From Gnetum montanum (Eukaryota; Streptophyta; Gnetopsida; Gnetales; Gnetaceae), in NCBI GenBank assembly GCA_015680685.1, contig MNCI01008581.1, positions 929,911-993,910 on the forward strand: a stretch of DNA of 64,000 nucleotides, in the 5' to 3' direction. The position numbers were made by a program, and so were the translations under genes. The notes under the pieces are model-generated. The model had not been told where the DNA came from, made no database searches, and saw only the letters and a list, made by a program, of their open reading frames with translations. Of this stretch, positions 46,750 to 56,983 are shown piece by piece; position 1 is the stretch's first letter, and each line of letters opens with the position of its first letter.

Positions 46750-46757
46750 TATAAATA
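46750..46757 (+). promoter_or_regulatory. TATA box of Tat copy B LTR
   Basis: GCCTATAAATACAAG, with AATAAA at 47190-47195 downstream, gives a conventional U3-R-U5 arrangement. Confidence 0.65.
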
Positions 46758-47264
46758 CAAGCTATAAACACAAGTTTTAGGTTGGATCTTTTAAGATTTA
46801 AGAATACTCATCAAAGTTCAAGAGATCAAAAGCACAAGTGCTTGCCACCACCGCAGTACTTGCATGCTTCTTAACCACCTTTAGCATCTTCAGTGTCACT
46901 TCTAGAGATATAATTTTTAAGCTTTTTCATGCACTTTCTAGAGTTAGAATGTTTTTAGCTCTAGTTTCAGTGATGAGTACCTTGGTAGAAATAGCCTTGT
47001 TTAGCCTAGAATTGACTTTGGATTGCACCGATGACTTCTTCATTTATGACTTAATCCTTCAGAGGTTTAATTGAATATTTTAAATATTTTACTCATGATA
47101 TGAGTTTCTTATATGAGTTCTATTACACACAATTTTTCCATTATTTGTAGTTTGGCCCTCCGTAGAAGGTGAACACTTAGCAACTCATCAATAAAGGATT
47201 TTATTGTTTGAGAAAGAATTAGGAATCTTTCTTCCATATCAAAGAAAATCACTTTGATTATTCT

Positions 47265-47770
47265 ATATTTTTTTAATCATGTTCTATACTTAAAATTTTT
47301 TCTACATCTTATATTGCATTCTAGACTTGGTCAAAATTTTTAGCATTTTACACTTAGTTGTTTTTTTACATATTAAATTCATTTTTCAGGGAGGGATTTA
47401 ACATCCTTCTTCTTACATAATAATATTAATATTTTAACATTTTATGTACTTTTATATAAATTTTATACTTATTTTTTATTCCATCTCTTACATTTCATTC
47501 CATACTTGGTCAAAATTTTAGCATTTTTATACTTAGTTATTTTTTAGTATAAAAACTTCATCATTTAGGGAGGAAACCAAGGTCCTTCCTTTTATGTTAT
47601 AAATATACTATTTTAACATTTTATAATCTTTATCTATATTTTATATTTAATTTTTATTCCATCATTTATAGCTTATTCTACATTTATCTTATTTTTTAAT
47701 AATCCATAATAAGTCATTTTTCCTATGATTTTACACTTAGCCATTTTTAGGATTAAACACTTCACCTTTT
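47265..47770. repeat. Three ~180-bp AT-rich tandem units in U5 or leader
   Basis: TTGGTCAAAATTTTTAGCATTTTACACTTAG recurs 180 bp later as TTGGTCAAAATTTTAGCATTTTTATACTTAG, each followed by an AGGGAGG...A.C.TCCTTC block and TATTTTAACATTTTAT. A third shorter unit ends near 47770. Copy A lacks this expansion. Confidence 0.75.
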
Positions 47771-48229
47771 CATTGTTTCTTGTTGTTCCTGGTTCATATG
47801 TGATAGGCTAAGCCCATTTTTAATTAGAGGATTTGTGCCACTTTTATTTCATAATTGTTGATTTATTAAGGGCTATGTTGATCTGAAGACCATTTATGAT
47901 CACATGCTAACTATCTAAATACTTAGTTCATGGAGGTGTTCTTGTAGAGTTGTAAAGAACAGTTCTGTAAGAACATGTTTTGCACTAGAAGGAAGGCCAA
48001 TAGGATTTTTAGTGTCTTGAACTTAAACAAATAGCAACCTATAGGTCCTTTTTGGAACTTTGAATTTTTCTTGCTTTGAGTATATTTACTTAGTTTTATT
48101 TCATGTTCCCATTTGCACTTGATTCTTGTTTCTTTTTCTAAGTTTTTGTAGGAAAATATCTTTGATACCATGAAAGGGTAAGGATCCAACTCCTCCTAGG
48201 GCTCTTAGGTCCATAAGTTGATGGAAAGC

Positions 48230-49350
48230 TCAATTGGTTATAGCATTCATGATGCAACATGACTACAAACTCGTATGTACAAAAAGGAAACTGAGCATTA
48301 CATTGTCTAAGATTGAGCTAAGAAGGATGAATACAAATAAGATAGTTAATGGTTTGGAACCTTTCCTATCTAACCCAAATCTACCCATCGAGCTCACCTA
48401 GTTTGAGCAAGCCATGTCGATAGAATATTTACTTGCTAGGGATGAAATATAGGCAGCGAGGAACATCTCATTTGAAATCCCAACATCAATGTTGGTAGCT
48501 AGAACTTCTAGTTTCATGATGAACAAAGTGAGCAAAGTGGAGATATTAGCATTCATAATGGTGATGAGGAAAAGCCTCCTCATGTTACTCTTCTTGTAGA
48601 TCCTTTTTATTCATCAAATACCCCCATTATAGAACACTTGAATCTCATTGGCTCCTCAAACCATTTTTTAGTGTCTAAATTGTAAAACATTTTTGTCTCA
48701 CTACCCACTTCAATTAACCCTACTATCATTGTTCCACCAAAAACTAGTATGCTACCCATATTTAGTCTCTTTTTAAACATTAAATCCCATCTAACAGTGA
48801 CTTTGGTGAACCAAACCATGGCAAGTTCATCATTAAGTGGTGAAGCAATGATGAGAACATGGATGAGAAATTCATTTTGAATTTCAATAGTTTTGGGCAA
48901 AACATGTTCAATAGTGAAGGGCAATTAAGGAGGTTATTGAAAGATTGGTCCAAGTACCATAAATTTTCAATGATGTACATGCACTTATATAACATGCTAT
49001 TGAAGGATGGGTACATAATGCTTAAGTAGATTTTAGAATGAACGAGGGTGATTCAAAAGGATTAAAACATTAGCCATTGATCCTTCCCAATACATTGAAT
49101 GAGAGCTACTTATTTCTAAGTGGTATAATCTCAATAGGTTTTACTACTATCATGAGGTGTTAAGCCATGATATTGAGGATTATAACATCCTTAATGATGA
49201 TGCTCAAGTACTGGTAGAAAAAGAAGTAATCATGTTCAATGCTCACATCTAACCAAGTAAGTAAAACATGCAAATTTATTAGGATCCTCTGAATCCCCAT
49301 TTAAGGATAATTTCAACCTTCCACTTAGAACCCAAAGAAATTCACCCATG
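48230..49350 (+). pseudogene. gag: Tat copy B gag
   Basis: Collinear with copy A from 36641. The N-terminal block at 48220-48600 includes the stretch ending MVMRKSLLMLLFL; the centre is partly deleted relative to copy A; the C-terminal FYYYHEVLSHDIEDYNILND at about 49140 is the zinc-binding-like block. Its Cys residues are replaced (YYYH where CxYH is usual). Multiple stops. The minus-strand frames at 48607-49016 are shadows. Confidence 0.7.
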
Positions 49351-49359
49351 AGTCTCCTT

Positions 49360-50265
49360 TGTTATCCAAATGAATTCTTCCTATTATCAATCTCCCTCAT
49401 CCTCTTATATTACCCTATCAAGGCCTAAGAAATATTTTGTAATCAATTTCTATTGGAATGAGACTAATGCTCCTCCTCCCCAAAACATACAAAGGGCTTC
49501 ATTAGATATTGATATGAATCCTCACTATGATGAAGTTATTATTACATTCCAACATACTTTCTCTTATTCTCCCTCTCCCCTAAGGAACAAAGTTCCCATG
49601 CCTACTCATCCTATTCATTATCCTCTTGTCTTACCCTATGCTATGCATCCACCATATTATCTTTTCTCTCCACCCAAGTCATAGAGCCTCTCTTGCTTTC
49701 TACTCCTACGTCACCCATTAGAATCCTCACAAAGGCTCAATAGGAGACAAAAATTGATGATTAGGTGAAAAATAAGGAATTGACTAGGAAGTAAAACAAA
49801 AAGAAAGTTTTACTTTAAGATGCATCAAATGAAAATCCTTGTACTTCCATTATCATCTCAACTCCATGAATCATATTTGATGTTGTTTTCCCTACACTAG
49901 CTTTTAAAAACTTAACTTTTGGAAATAAGGCTATACCCCAAATTGCCATTGCCATGAAGTAAAAAAAGGATAAATATTTCTCTCTTTTACCTCATTTCAA
50001 CTTTAAAGGAATATTTTTTGGTGTTAGAGAAGTTACTAAAGTCCATTATAATGCCTTCAAACATTTGGCTTCATGTTCATGCATTCTCATTAATACTTAA
50101 TTCTCCATGCTATGAAGCTAATTGTTTGATCTTTAAGTGAAGCATTAGAACACATCTTATAACTAGTATAGTATGCTAGATTCTAATTTACATCATCATA
50201 TGGATTAGAGATAATGTGTCACTATCATTGGTGCATGTGTATGATGGAGTCAAAACCAATGTCTT
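49360..50265 (+). pseudogene. Tat copy B protease, 5' part
   Basis: The Pro-rich linker frame 49370-49684 (SSPSPLRNKVPMPTHPIHYP) joins gag to protease. The protease reads RDNVSLSLVHVYDGVKTNVLS up to 50263, matching copy A 39590-39650. It is then cut by element 3. About 217 bp present in copy A between this point and the part that resumes at 56638 are missing. Confidence 0.7.
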
Positions 50266-50737
50266 ATCATTTGAATGCTTTATTAGTTAATTAAATCTCT
50301 CTCAACCCTTCTCCCATAGTTAAGTGCATTTAGTACGACCACTTCGAGCATGTGCATTACGCTTGGTGATTCCAGTAACGAATAGCATTTGGTAATCAAG
50401 GTTGCATTGGTTCAGGGTGTGAATGGTAAGTGGGAACGGATGCTGATGCTAGGTTAATTAAGGCTTAGTTAGTTAGTTAAAGTTAGTTAATTAGTCTCTT
50501 CACCCTTCACCTCATTAGCATAGGAGATAAAACACAAAAAACTATAAAAATCACATACCTTAGACTTACTTAACCATACAATAGTGACAAATACAAGTAA
50601 GTCTGGGAAGACAACGAACGATTAACCTTAAGTGTTCTATGAGGCATGTAGGCACTTAGTCTATGGAGTTCGACCGAATCACACGTGTAATGCTCGTATT
50701 CGTATGGTTGAGTGCAGGGGTACCTTGCCACTCATCA
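50266..50737 (+). repeat. 5' LTR of element 3 (truncated)
   Basis: Corresponds without any indel to 56166-56637, that is the last 472 bp of the 847-bp LTR. The first 375 bp (U3, TATA box and polyadenylation signal) are gone. It contains the U5 hairpin at 50561-50605. Confidence 0.93.
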
Positions 50738-50738
50738 T

Positions 50739-50756
50739 TGGCATCGTTGCCGGGGA
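50739..50756 (+). promoter_or_regulatory. Primer-binding site of element 3
   Basis: TGGCATCGTTGCCGGGGA matches 16 of 18 bases of the complement of the plant tRNA-Asp 3' end and begins 1 nt after the LTR, the arrangement known for Athila-type elements. Confidence 0.85.
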
Positions 50757-50881
50757 CTAAGTTGTTTGTGCGCTAAGTAGAACATAGGAAATTATCCACA
50801 TGGTTGGAAGCTTAACAAACCCTTAGGGTTAATTAAACAAAAAAATATATAACGGTTAATCAATACACCAAGTAAGACACA

Positions 50882-52830
50882 ATGTCTTCTTCTTCTCATA
50901 AAAGCAATTCACCACCTAGGGATCATACAAGCGACCATTGGAAATTTAACACACATAACCAAAATCTGCTAGTTCCTTAGGAATTAAGTGTGGTATATAT
51001 TCATCCCAATGAGTATATACCCAGCTTTATTTTTATCCTTCATCAGGATGAACAACTGTGTTGGCATGATTTGCAAGGTAACATAGTGTTACCCCCAGAT
51101 TGTGCAATCCCCAACATGCTCCTTCGTGCGCTTGCACAAATAGAAATGACAAACCTATATGATGAATACGTTGCAGAAGATTATAACACAAGGGACTAGC
51201 ATCCCACAAAAGCACAACGTCAATGGGACTTGCAATAGGAGTGTCGCCACACATCATTAAAGGGCAAAGGCCCTCGTAATGCTTCACCCTTCATAAGAGA
51301 AGTTAAGGGTGGTGAACCTATCTCAATAGGTTCTCCACAAGATGATGTTCCCCCTTCTAACAATAGTGAGGAGGTGGGGTATCAGAATCTGCACTCCACG
51401 ATATACAACCTTGATTTTGATCCCCATGAATGCCAACTGTTCATTGAGGGAACAAAAACACATGACAAGGATGAGCATTCTGATCGTCATCACGATTGGG
51501 GCCGTAGCCATAGAAGAGAAGGTAAGAAACATCGTCATGGTGATGGTTCACCTTCTTCTTCCCCTTCATCACACCATTCACCCTCTTCTTCTACATCAGG
51601 GCATAGTCACAAAGAGCATAACGGTGAGGATAAGGGTAAGCAAAATGAGAGACCTCGACAAGAGAGTCGAGTGCGAGGATCAGGGTAGTCAAGAGAATCA
51701 AAGCATGAAAGAAGGAAAAGTAGGGAACAATGTAGGAATCATAGATTTCATGAGAGAGATTATCATGAAGAACCCCTACTTGCAACTCGTAGTATGCTAG
51801 ATATTACATAGGTAGTTAGAATACCTACAAGGCATTAGAAAGATAGTCGGATCAAGAGATTAGATATGAATAATATTCCACGCTTCGAAGGGGGATATAA
51901 TGTTGATCCGCAGAATCATTTACAGGCATTCCACGATGGTTGCACCTTGCAAAATATTGAGAAGAAGTGGTAGAAATTAAAGTTGTTTCCTAGGACACTC
52001 ATAAAGGAAGCAGAGAGTTGCTACCAGTCCTAGAGCCAGAAACCATTAAGAGATGGAGTACGATGTTAGAGTTGTTCAATGATAAATACCAAACGTACTC
52101 TAGAGTGTTCAACTTATGTAAGCAGATCCAAGGATGGAAGCAGGGTAATCATGAACCCTTGGATGCTGCCATGGGCCAATATTATGCATTGCTACATCAT
52201 TGCTCGGGCCATGGTTATGCACAACGGGATCAACTACGCCACCTCGTATATGGGCTAAGACATGAAACTAGGAGAACCCTTGGGACTTATGCCCAAGGGA
52301 GATTATCTGAGCTTAGATCCCATGAAATTCATCAATTGTTGGAGCAAGTAGCTAAAGAAGAAGGGGAGTTACAGAAAAGAGAAAGTGCGGAAGAATATAA
52401 CCGCGATCCTTCCCTCCGAAAGAAGGGAGTGAGATTCTATGATGAAGAGGATGAGTCACCACTCGAAGAGTTGGTGAATAGAAAAACCTTGCCACTTCAA
52501 AAGCTAACAATGGAAGTATCAGCTAAGGTAGATGAAATATGGAGCTCCTTTGATAAAAAAATTAAAACTGTCCTAAAAATTGTAGAGGAGTATAAGGAGG
52601 AATGAAGTAGTGACCATGGTAAGAAAAAGCGGAGAGATGCAAGCCATGCACATGGCAAGAGTAAGGGAAAAATGACTATCGCCGATGAGGTTGTGGATTT
52701 TGACACAGAAAATGACAGTGGATGTGAGATCTGCCAATATGACCATCCTAAGGGATGTTGCCCAATAATCTCACATCTACAAGAGTCTGGGGTGTATGCA
52801 CTCAACCCAAGACTTAACAAACAGTAGGCA
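50882..52830 (+). pseudogene. gag: Element 3 gag
   Basis: Start ATG 50882 (MSSSSHKSNSPPRD), shared with element 1. Order: VVYIHPNEYIPSFIFILHQDEQ domain (50990-51199); a Ser/His/Arg-rich low-complexity stretch (about 51460-51690); the gag core (about 51850-52010, FEGGYNVDPQNHLQAFHDGC then LKLFPRTLIKEAES); the longest clean frame 52018-52605 (195 codons, with LSELRSHEIHQLLEQVAKEEGEL and ESAEEYNRDPSLRKKG); and the knuckle CEICQYDHPKGCCP at about 52731. A frameshift near 52015 and several stops (for example TAG at 51973, TGA at 52603) break it. In-frame stretches are longer than in element 1, consistent with a younger copy. Confidence 0.88.
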
Positions 52831-53099
52831 CCTCGAAGGTTACCTTATCCCCAAGGTAACCCAAGGCAGTTCCACCAACCGTTAACATATCATCCAAGTG
52901 GAACTTTGCTACAACCTATCAGGCAACATCAGCAGTGGCAACACCCACAGTCATGGGGGATGCCACCCCCTAGATAACAATACCCTTACAGGCAACCAAA
53001 CCTGTATTGCTACTATGTGCAGTAGCCAGTTTCTCCAAGTGATTCTATGGGTCACGAAAACCCATAGCGTCACTACCAAGTTTGGGAGTATTTTAGGAC

Positions 53100-53965
53100 T
53101 CCTTCTCCTATGGAAGACACACCACACACATACCATCCTCTAAATCCATCCGCCACTCATTCGCCAATAGTTCCACTACCGCCCGCTCCAACAATGCAAG
53201 GGGAAATCCCCACTCAACCACAGGAACGTAATGCTACGAGAGCTATAAACCTTCAACCTGCTACTGGTTCTGACAACCGCAAGAAGAGAAGACCTTTCTT
53301 TAGAACCAAAAGCCCAAACAAGCTTTCACAACCACAAGCGATTGAGTCTGTGCATGCTCCTCCAACATACAAGGCTTCAGAGCTCCCTTCAAACCAACAA
53401 CAGGGCTTAACATATACGGTTATGTTAACACATATCATTATTGACTGGATCAAGGGGGGCCACCTTCCCAGGAAACTCTTTGACCCTAGAAGTCCCTTAA
53501 TCTACCTCCAAGTCATTGGGAACGAACCACATAAGGCTCTTCTTGACTCAGGTTCCAGAGTCAACTTAATTTCATGAGAAATGTATAAAGCCTGGAACCT
53601 GCCTCCACTGAAGAAGAGCAATATTCAACTAGAGCTGGCTGACCAGTCCATTACCATTCCCTTGGGATTGGTGGAGGACATCGTTACCACTATGTGTAAT
53701 TGGTCATACCCAGTTGATTTCCTGATGATAGAAGTTAATAGTAACAAAGGGGACTTCCCAATTATAATGGGGAGGGCATGGCTTAGCACCATCAATGCAT
53801 GCCTAGGGATCCGCAATCTTTCCTTGGAAATATCTAAGGAAAATATTTATGGAAAGATCGAGAAGAAGAAAGTTTCGTGCATCACATACAGTGACTCAGA
53901 GGGTGATGACATGGAGGAATGCTCAACATCTCCTGCATGCACTTGGTATGCCCAAGAAACATAGA
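53100..53965 (+). pseudogene. Element 3 linker and aspartic protease
   Basis: A Pro-rich linker (PLPPAPTMQGEIPTQPQERN) precedes IDWIKGGHLPRKLFDPRSPL. The catalytic motif is LLDSGSRVNLIS, with D-S-G intact, interrupted by a TGA at 53577. The frame resumes at 53581 (MYKAWNLPPLKKSNIQLE, IEVNSNKGDFPIIMGRAWLS) to 53965. A single stop separates the two halves, so this is the best-preserved protein domain in the window. It would process gag; there is no pol downstream. Confidence 0.88.
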
Positions 53966-54139
53966 TACAACGATGCTTGTATGTAGCAACCACATAACAA
54001 GAGAACACCTAGTGGTTGATAGTTGATCAAGAAAGCAGCTCACCAACATGCATGGAAAAAACTGGGGGAACAACTCATGCCCACAACGAAGGCATAAATA
54101 CATTGGAGTATGAGCGTCGCTGACTTCCACCCCTTAACT

Positions 54140-55775
54140 TGAAAACATCAGTCGGGAGAAGTTGGACACTTTTAAGAAATTCAAATAGACGTTTGTTATT
54201 TCAAATTTCTCCCTTTCCATTCAGTCATGGGGAAGATGGCCATCTATGCTGATCATTTGAGACCCTTAGTTTTTTTAAGTTTTTGTTTTACACATTTTTG
54301 TTTTGCACATTTTTGTTTTACAAATTTCTATAACTTTTCTTATTTTTGTTTTACAACATCATTTATTCTTTTTCATTTCTTGTGTGTGTGTGTGTGTGTG
54401 TGTGTTTTATCCATTTTGTTAAAGTTTTTCATTTAATAAGTGTTCTTCATGATGGTATGAACTGTTTTCCTATTGATTGCTAATGTTTGGTTTTTACCTT
54501 TAAGTTATGATGTTGATACTAAGGTATGGCTATTTTGATATGACAGGCAATGAGTCCACTTCATCCATTCATCCACAAAAGTCTATGGTCTCTCTTGGCT
54601 TGGAATTGTACAACCCTTTTTCAATAATAAGGACTATAAAGAATCGATGACTAGGCATTTCTCAAACTAAGGAAGGACTCAAGGATTGAAAAGGGTGTGA
54701 CTTNGAGAAGAAAAGAAAAGAAGCAAGAAAAAAGTGAGAATTCAAAGCATACCCCTTAGATGAAATAATCACTTGGGCTACAAGCATTGGTTATGGAACT
54801 AAAATAAACATGTTCCCTCTAACTAAGGCCATACTCGGTTCCCATTCTCTCCTCCTTTGTTTCATTAGAATGGTGGTGGCTCTTGGGGAAGGCATTCTTG
54901 TTATTCAAGTGGATGGATTGGCCAAATGCATTAATGCGAAGTCACTGGATGTGGTTTGTTTGAGGCCAGACTTGGAATGGGATCTACTAAGTCACATTAA
55001 TCATTAACTACACAAGGGCCTATACACCACCTTGTTCTTGAGACTCCATTCCATTCTCTCCTTTCCATCCCTCTTTCCCCATCTCTCACCTCATTGCCAG
55101 TTGTATTAGTAGTCCATATCTTGGTGGATGCATTGTTTTCTTTTTGGTAAATTCTTGTGGTTAAGACTTTAACTCTTATTCCAAATGACATTCCCAGAGT
55201 CTACAGACTCTTTGAATGTGGGTTTGTCAGGGCATTAAGGGCATGAGTCTACTTTGGGGAGGACCCANTCCTAGCCCCTACACCTTCGGTAGTCACCACT
55301 ATTATATCTCCAGATCTGTATCAGCCATACCACAACCCAACCAATGGACCTTTTACCGAAGCAAGGTATCAATTGCATTGAGATTCACTTACCCTTGCTA
55401 ATATAAAGACTATGTTGTGTGTGCAGATGGCAATCATACGACAACAGATTGGATCTAGAGAGAACACTTGGGATGGATCGGTGCTGAAGTAGATATGCAA
55501 GGAATGAGATCGATGGTGCGCTTATGGATAGACAACGAAAGGCACAATCTTGGCGTTGGCAGCAACAAAGTTCTTCTCTCTTCTCTCTCAGCTGCCAAAT
55601 AAGGCCTGATGTCAAATGTATAAGGTGTTCACTCTTGTTGTCGTGAACACCAGTTTTTTCATGTTCTGTAATGATGATCCGTTCACATGTTATCCCATTT
55701 ACCATTAGTTCCATTCAAGTCAATAATCCCATACCTTCCCAATATTTTGTAAGGAACTCGAGGATGAGTTTTCAT
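54140..55775 (+). other. Element 3 3' non-coding region
   Basis: Homologous to 30690-32342 of element 1. Contains a (TG)12 microsatellite at 54381-54404. Two single Ns (54704, 55268) fall where element 1 has about 120-150 and 230 extra bases. No conserved frame. Confidence 0.75.
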
Positions 55776-55790
55776 TTAGTCATGGGGGTA

Positions 55791-56637
55791 TGATGGGACA
55801 CGATATCGCATGGGCTGCAATATCGCATCCCCCGCAATATCGCGTACGCGATATCGCGTCATCCCCTATGATATCGCGTACGTGATATCGTGGTGCACCG
55901 CCAAGTCTATAAATAAGAGGTGACTCTCCCTTGTTTCTTCATCTAGATCTAGACCCTTAGTGAAAATCTGGCAATTTTACCTCTCTAGAGATAGAATAAT
56001 TTTCATTTTCCCATAGTAGGGGCTCCAAAGTGAACGGATGTTTATTCGAGCAAATATTGTACCTGAACAGAAGTTTGTGTACAGAAATAAAGACGAACTG
56101 TTGGATAAACCTTGCAATGCATGGACTAGGTTAAATAGGACTTTATTTATTATTATTTATTTTTCATCATTTGAATGCTTTATTAGTTAATTAAATCTCT
56201 CTCAACCCTTCTCCCATAGTTAAGTGCATTCAGTATGACCACTTCGAGCACGTGCGTTACGCATGGTGATCTCAGTAACGAATAGTGTTTGGTAATCAAG
56301 GTTGCATTGGTTCAGGGTTTGAACAGTAAGTGGGAATGGATGCTGATGCTAGGTTAATTAAGGCCTAGTTAGTTAGTTAAAGTTAGTTAATTAGTCTCTT
56401 CACCCTTCACCTTATTAGCATAGGAGATAAAACACAAAAAACTATAAAAATCACATACCTCAAACTTACTTAACCATACAACCGTGACAAATACAAGTAA
56501 GTTTGGGAAGACAACAAATGATTAACCTTAAGTGTTCCATGAGGTGTGTAGGCACTTAGTTTGTGGAGTTCGACCGGATTGCGCATGTAACACTCGTATT
56601 CGTATGGTTGAGTGCAGGGGTACCTCGCCACTCATCA
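55791..56637 (+). repeat. 3' LTR of element 3 (complete)
   Basis: 847 bp, TGATGGG...CTCATCA, preceded by the polypurine tract TAGTCATGGGGGTA (55777-55790). U3 holds four GATATC palindromes (55802, 55850, 55870, 55884) plus two AATATC variants in about 90 bp, directly upstream of TATAAATA (55908-55915). AATAAA at 56086-56091. U5 hairpin at 56461-56505. Confidence 0.95.
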
Positions 56638-56983
56638 GTTAGCATATCATTGTGTTATTTCATCATCCTTGCATCAAGAAATATACTTTCCTTGTAATGA
56701 TAGAGAAATAATCTTTCATGTTGATTTTGAAATCTAAGTTATTTCATGATTAGATATAATGGAAGAGACTAACTCAGGATCTTAACATGCTCTTGTTGGT
56801 CAAACATCCTCAACAAAAGAAGGTGAAAAGTTTGAAATGATCATTCCTTGGTCATCTAGCACTTATGAATTTATGGATCTAGGATTTGGTGAGTTAGAGA
56901 TTGTTAAATTCATCAAGAGCATGAAGGTTCCCACAAGGTTTGATGCTAGAAAATCCATTGCTAAGACAACGTAGTCTTAAATA
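56638..56983 (+). pseudogene. Tat copy B protease, 3' part
   Basis: Resumes GTTAGCATATCATTGTG..., equivalent to copy A 39861 onward. Includes LGFGELEIVKFIKSMKVPTR and DARKSIAKTT, stop at 56979, matching copy A's LGFGELDVVESVKSVKTFT...EAKKTI. Confidence 0.7.

Larger units (their letters stand above)
50266..56637 (+). mobile_element. Element 3: Athila-like gag-protease element lacking pol
   Basis: 6.4 kb inside the Tat copy B protease. Order: 5'-truncated 5' LTR (50266-50737), primer site (50739-50756), gag (from 50882), protease (to 53965), a direct jump near 54150-54190 from the pro-RT linker to the 3' non-coding region, polypurine tract, 3' LTR (55791-56637). RT, RNase H and integrase are absent, so it would depend on an intact relative for mobility. 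The LTRs differ at about 35 of 472 shared positions (7.4%), mostly transitions. Ns at 54704 and 55268. Confidence 0.92.

Noticed and set aside
49370-49684. Independent proline-rich protein gene
   Set aside because: Position and composition fit the gag-protease linker of Tat copy B.
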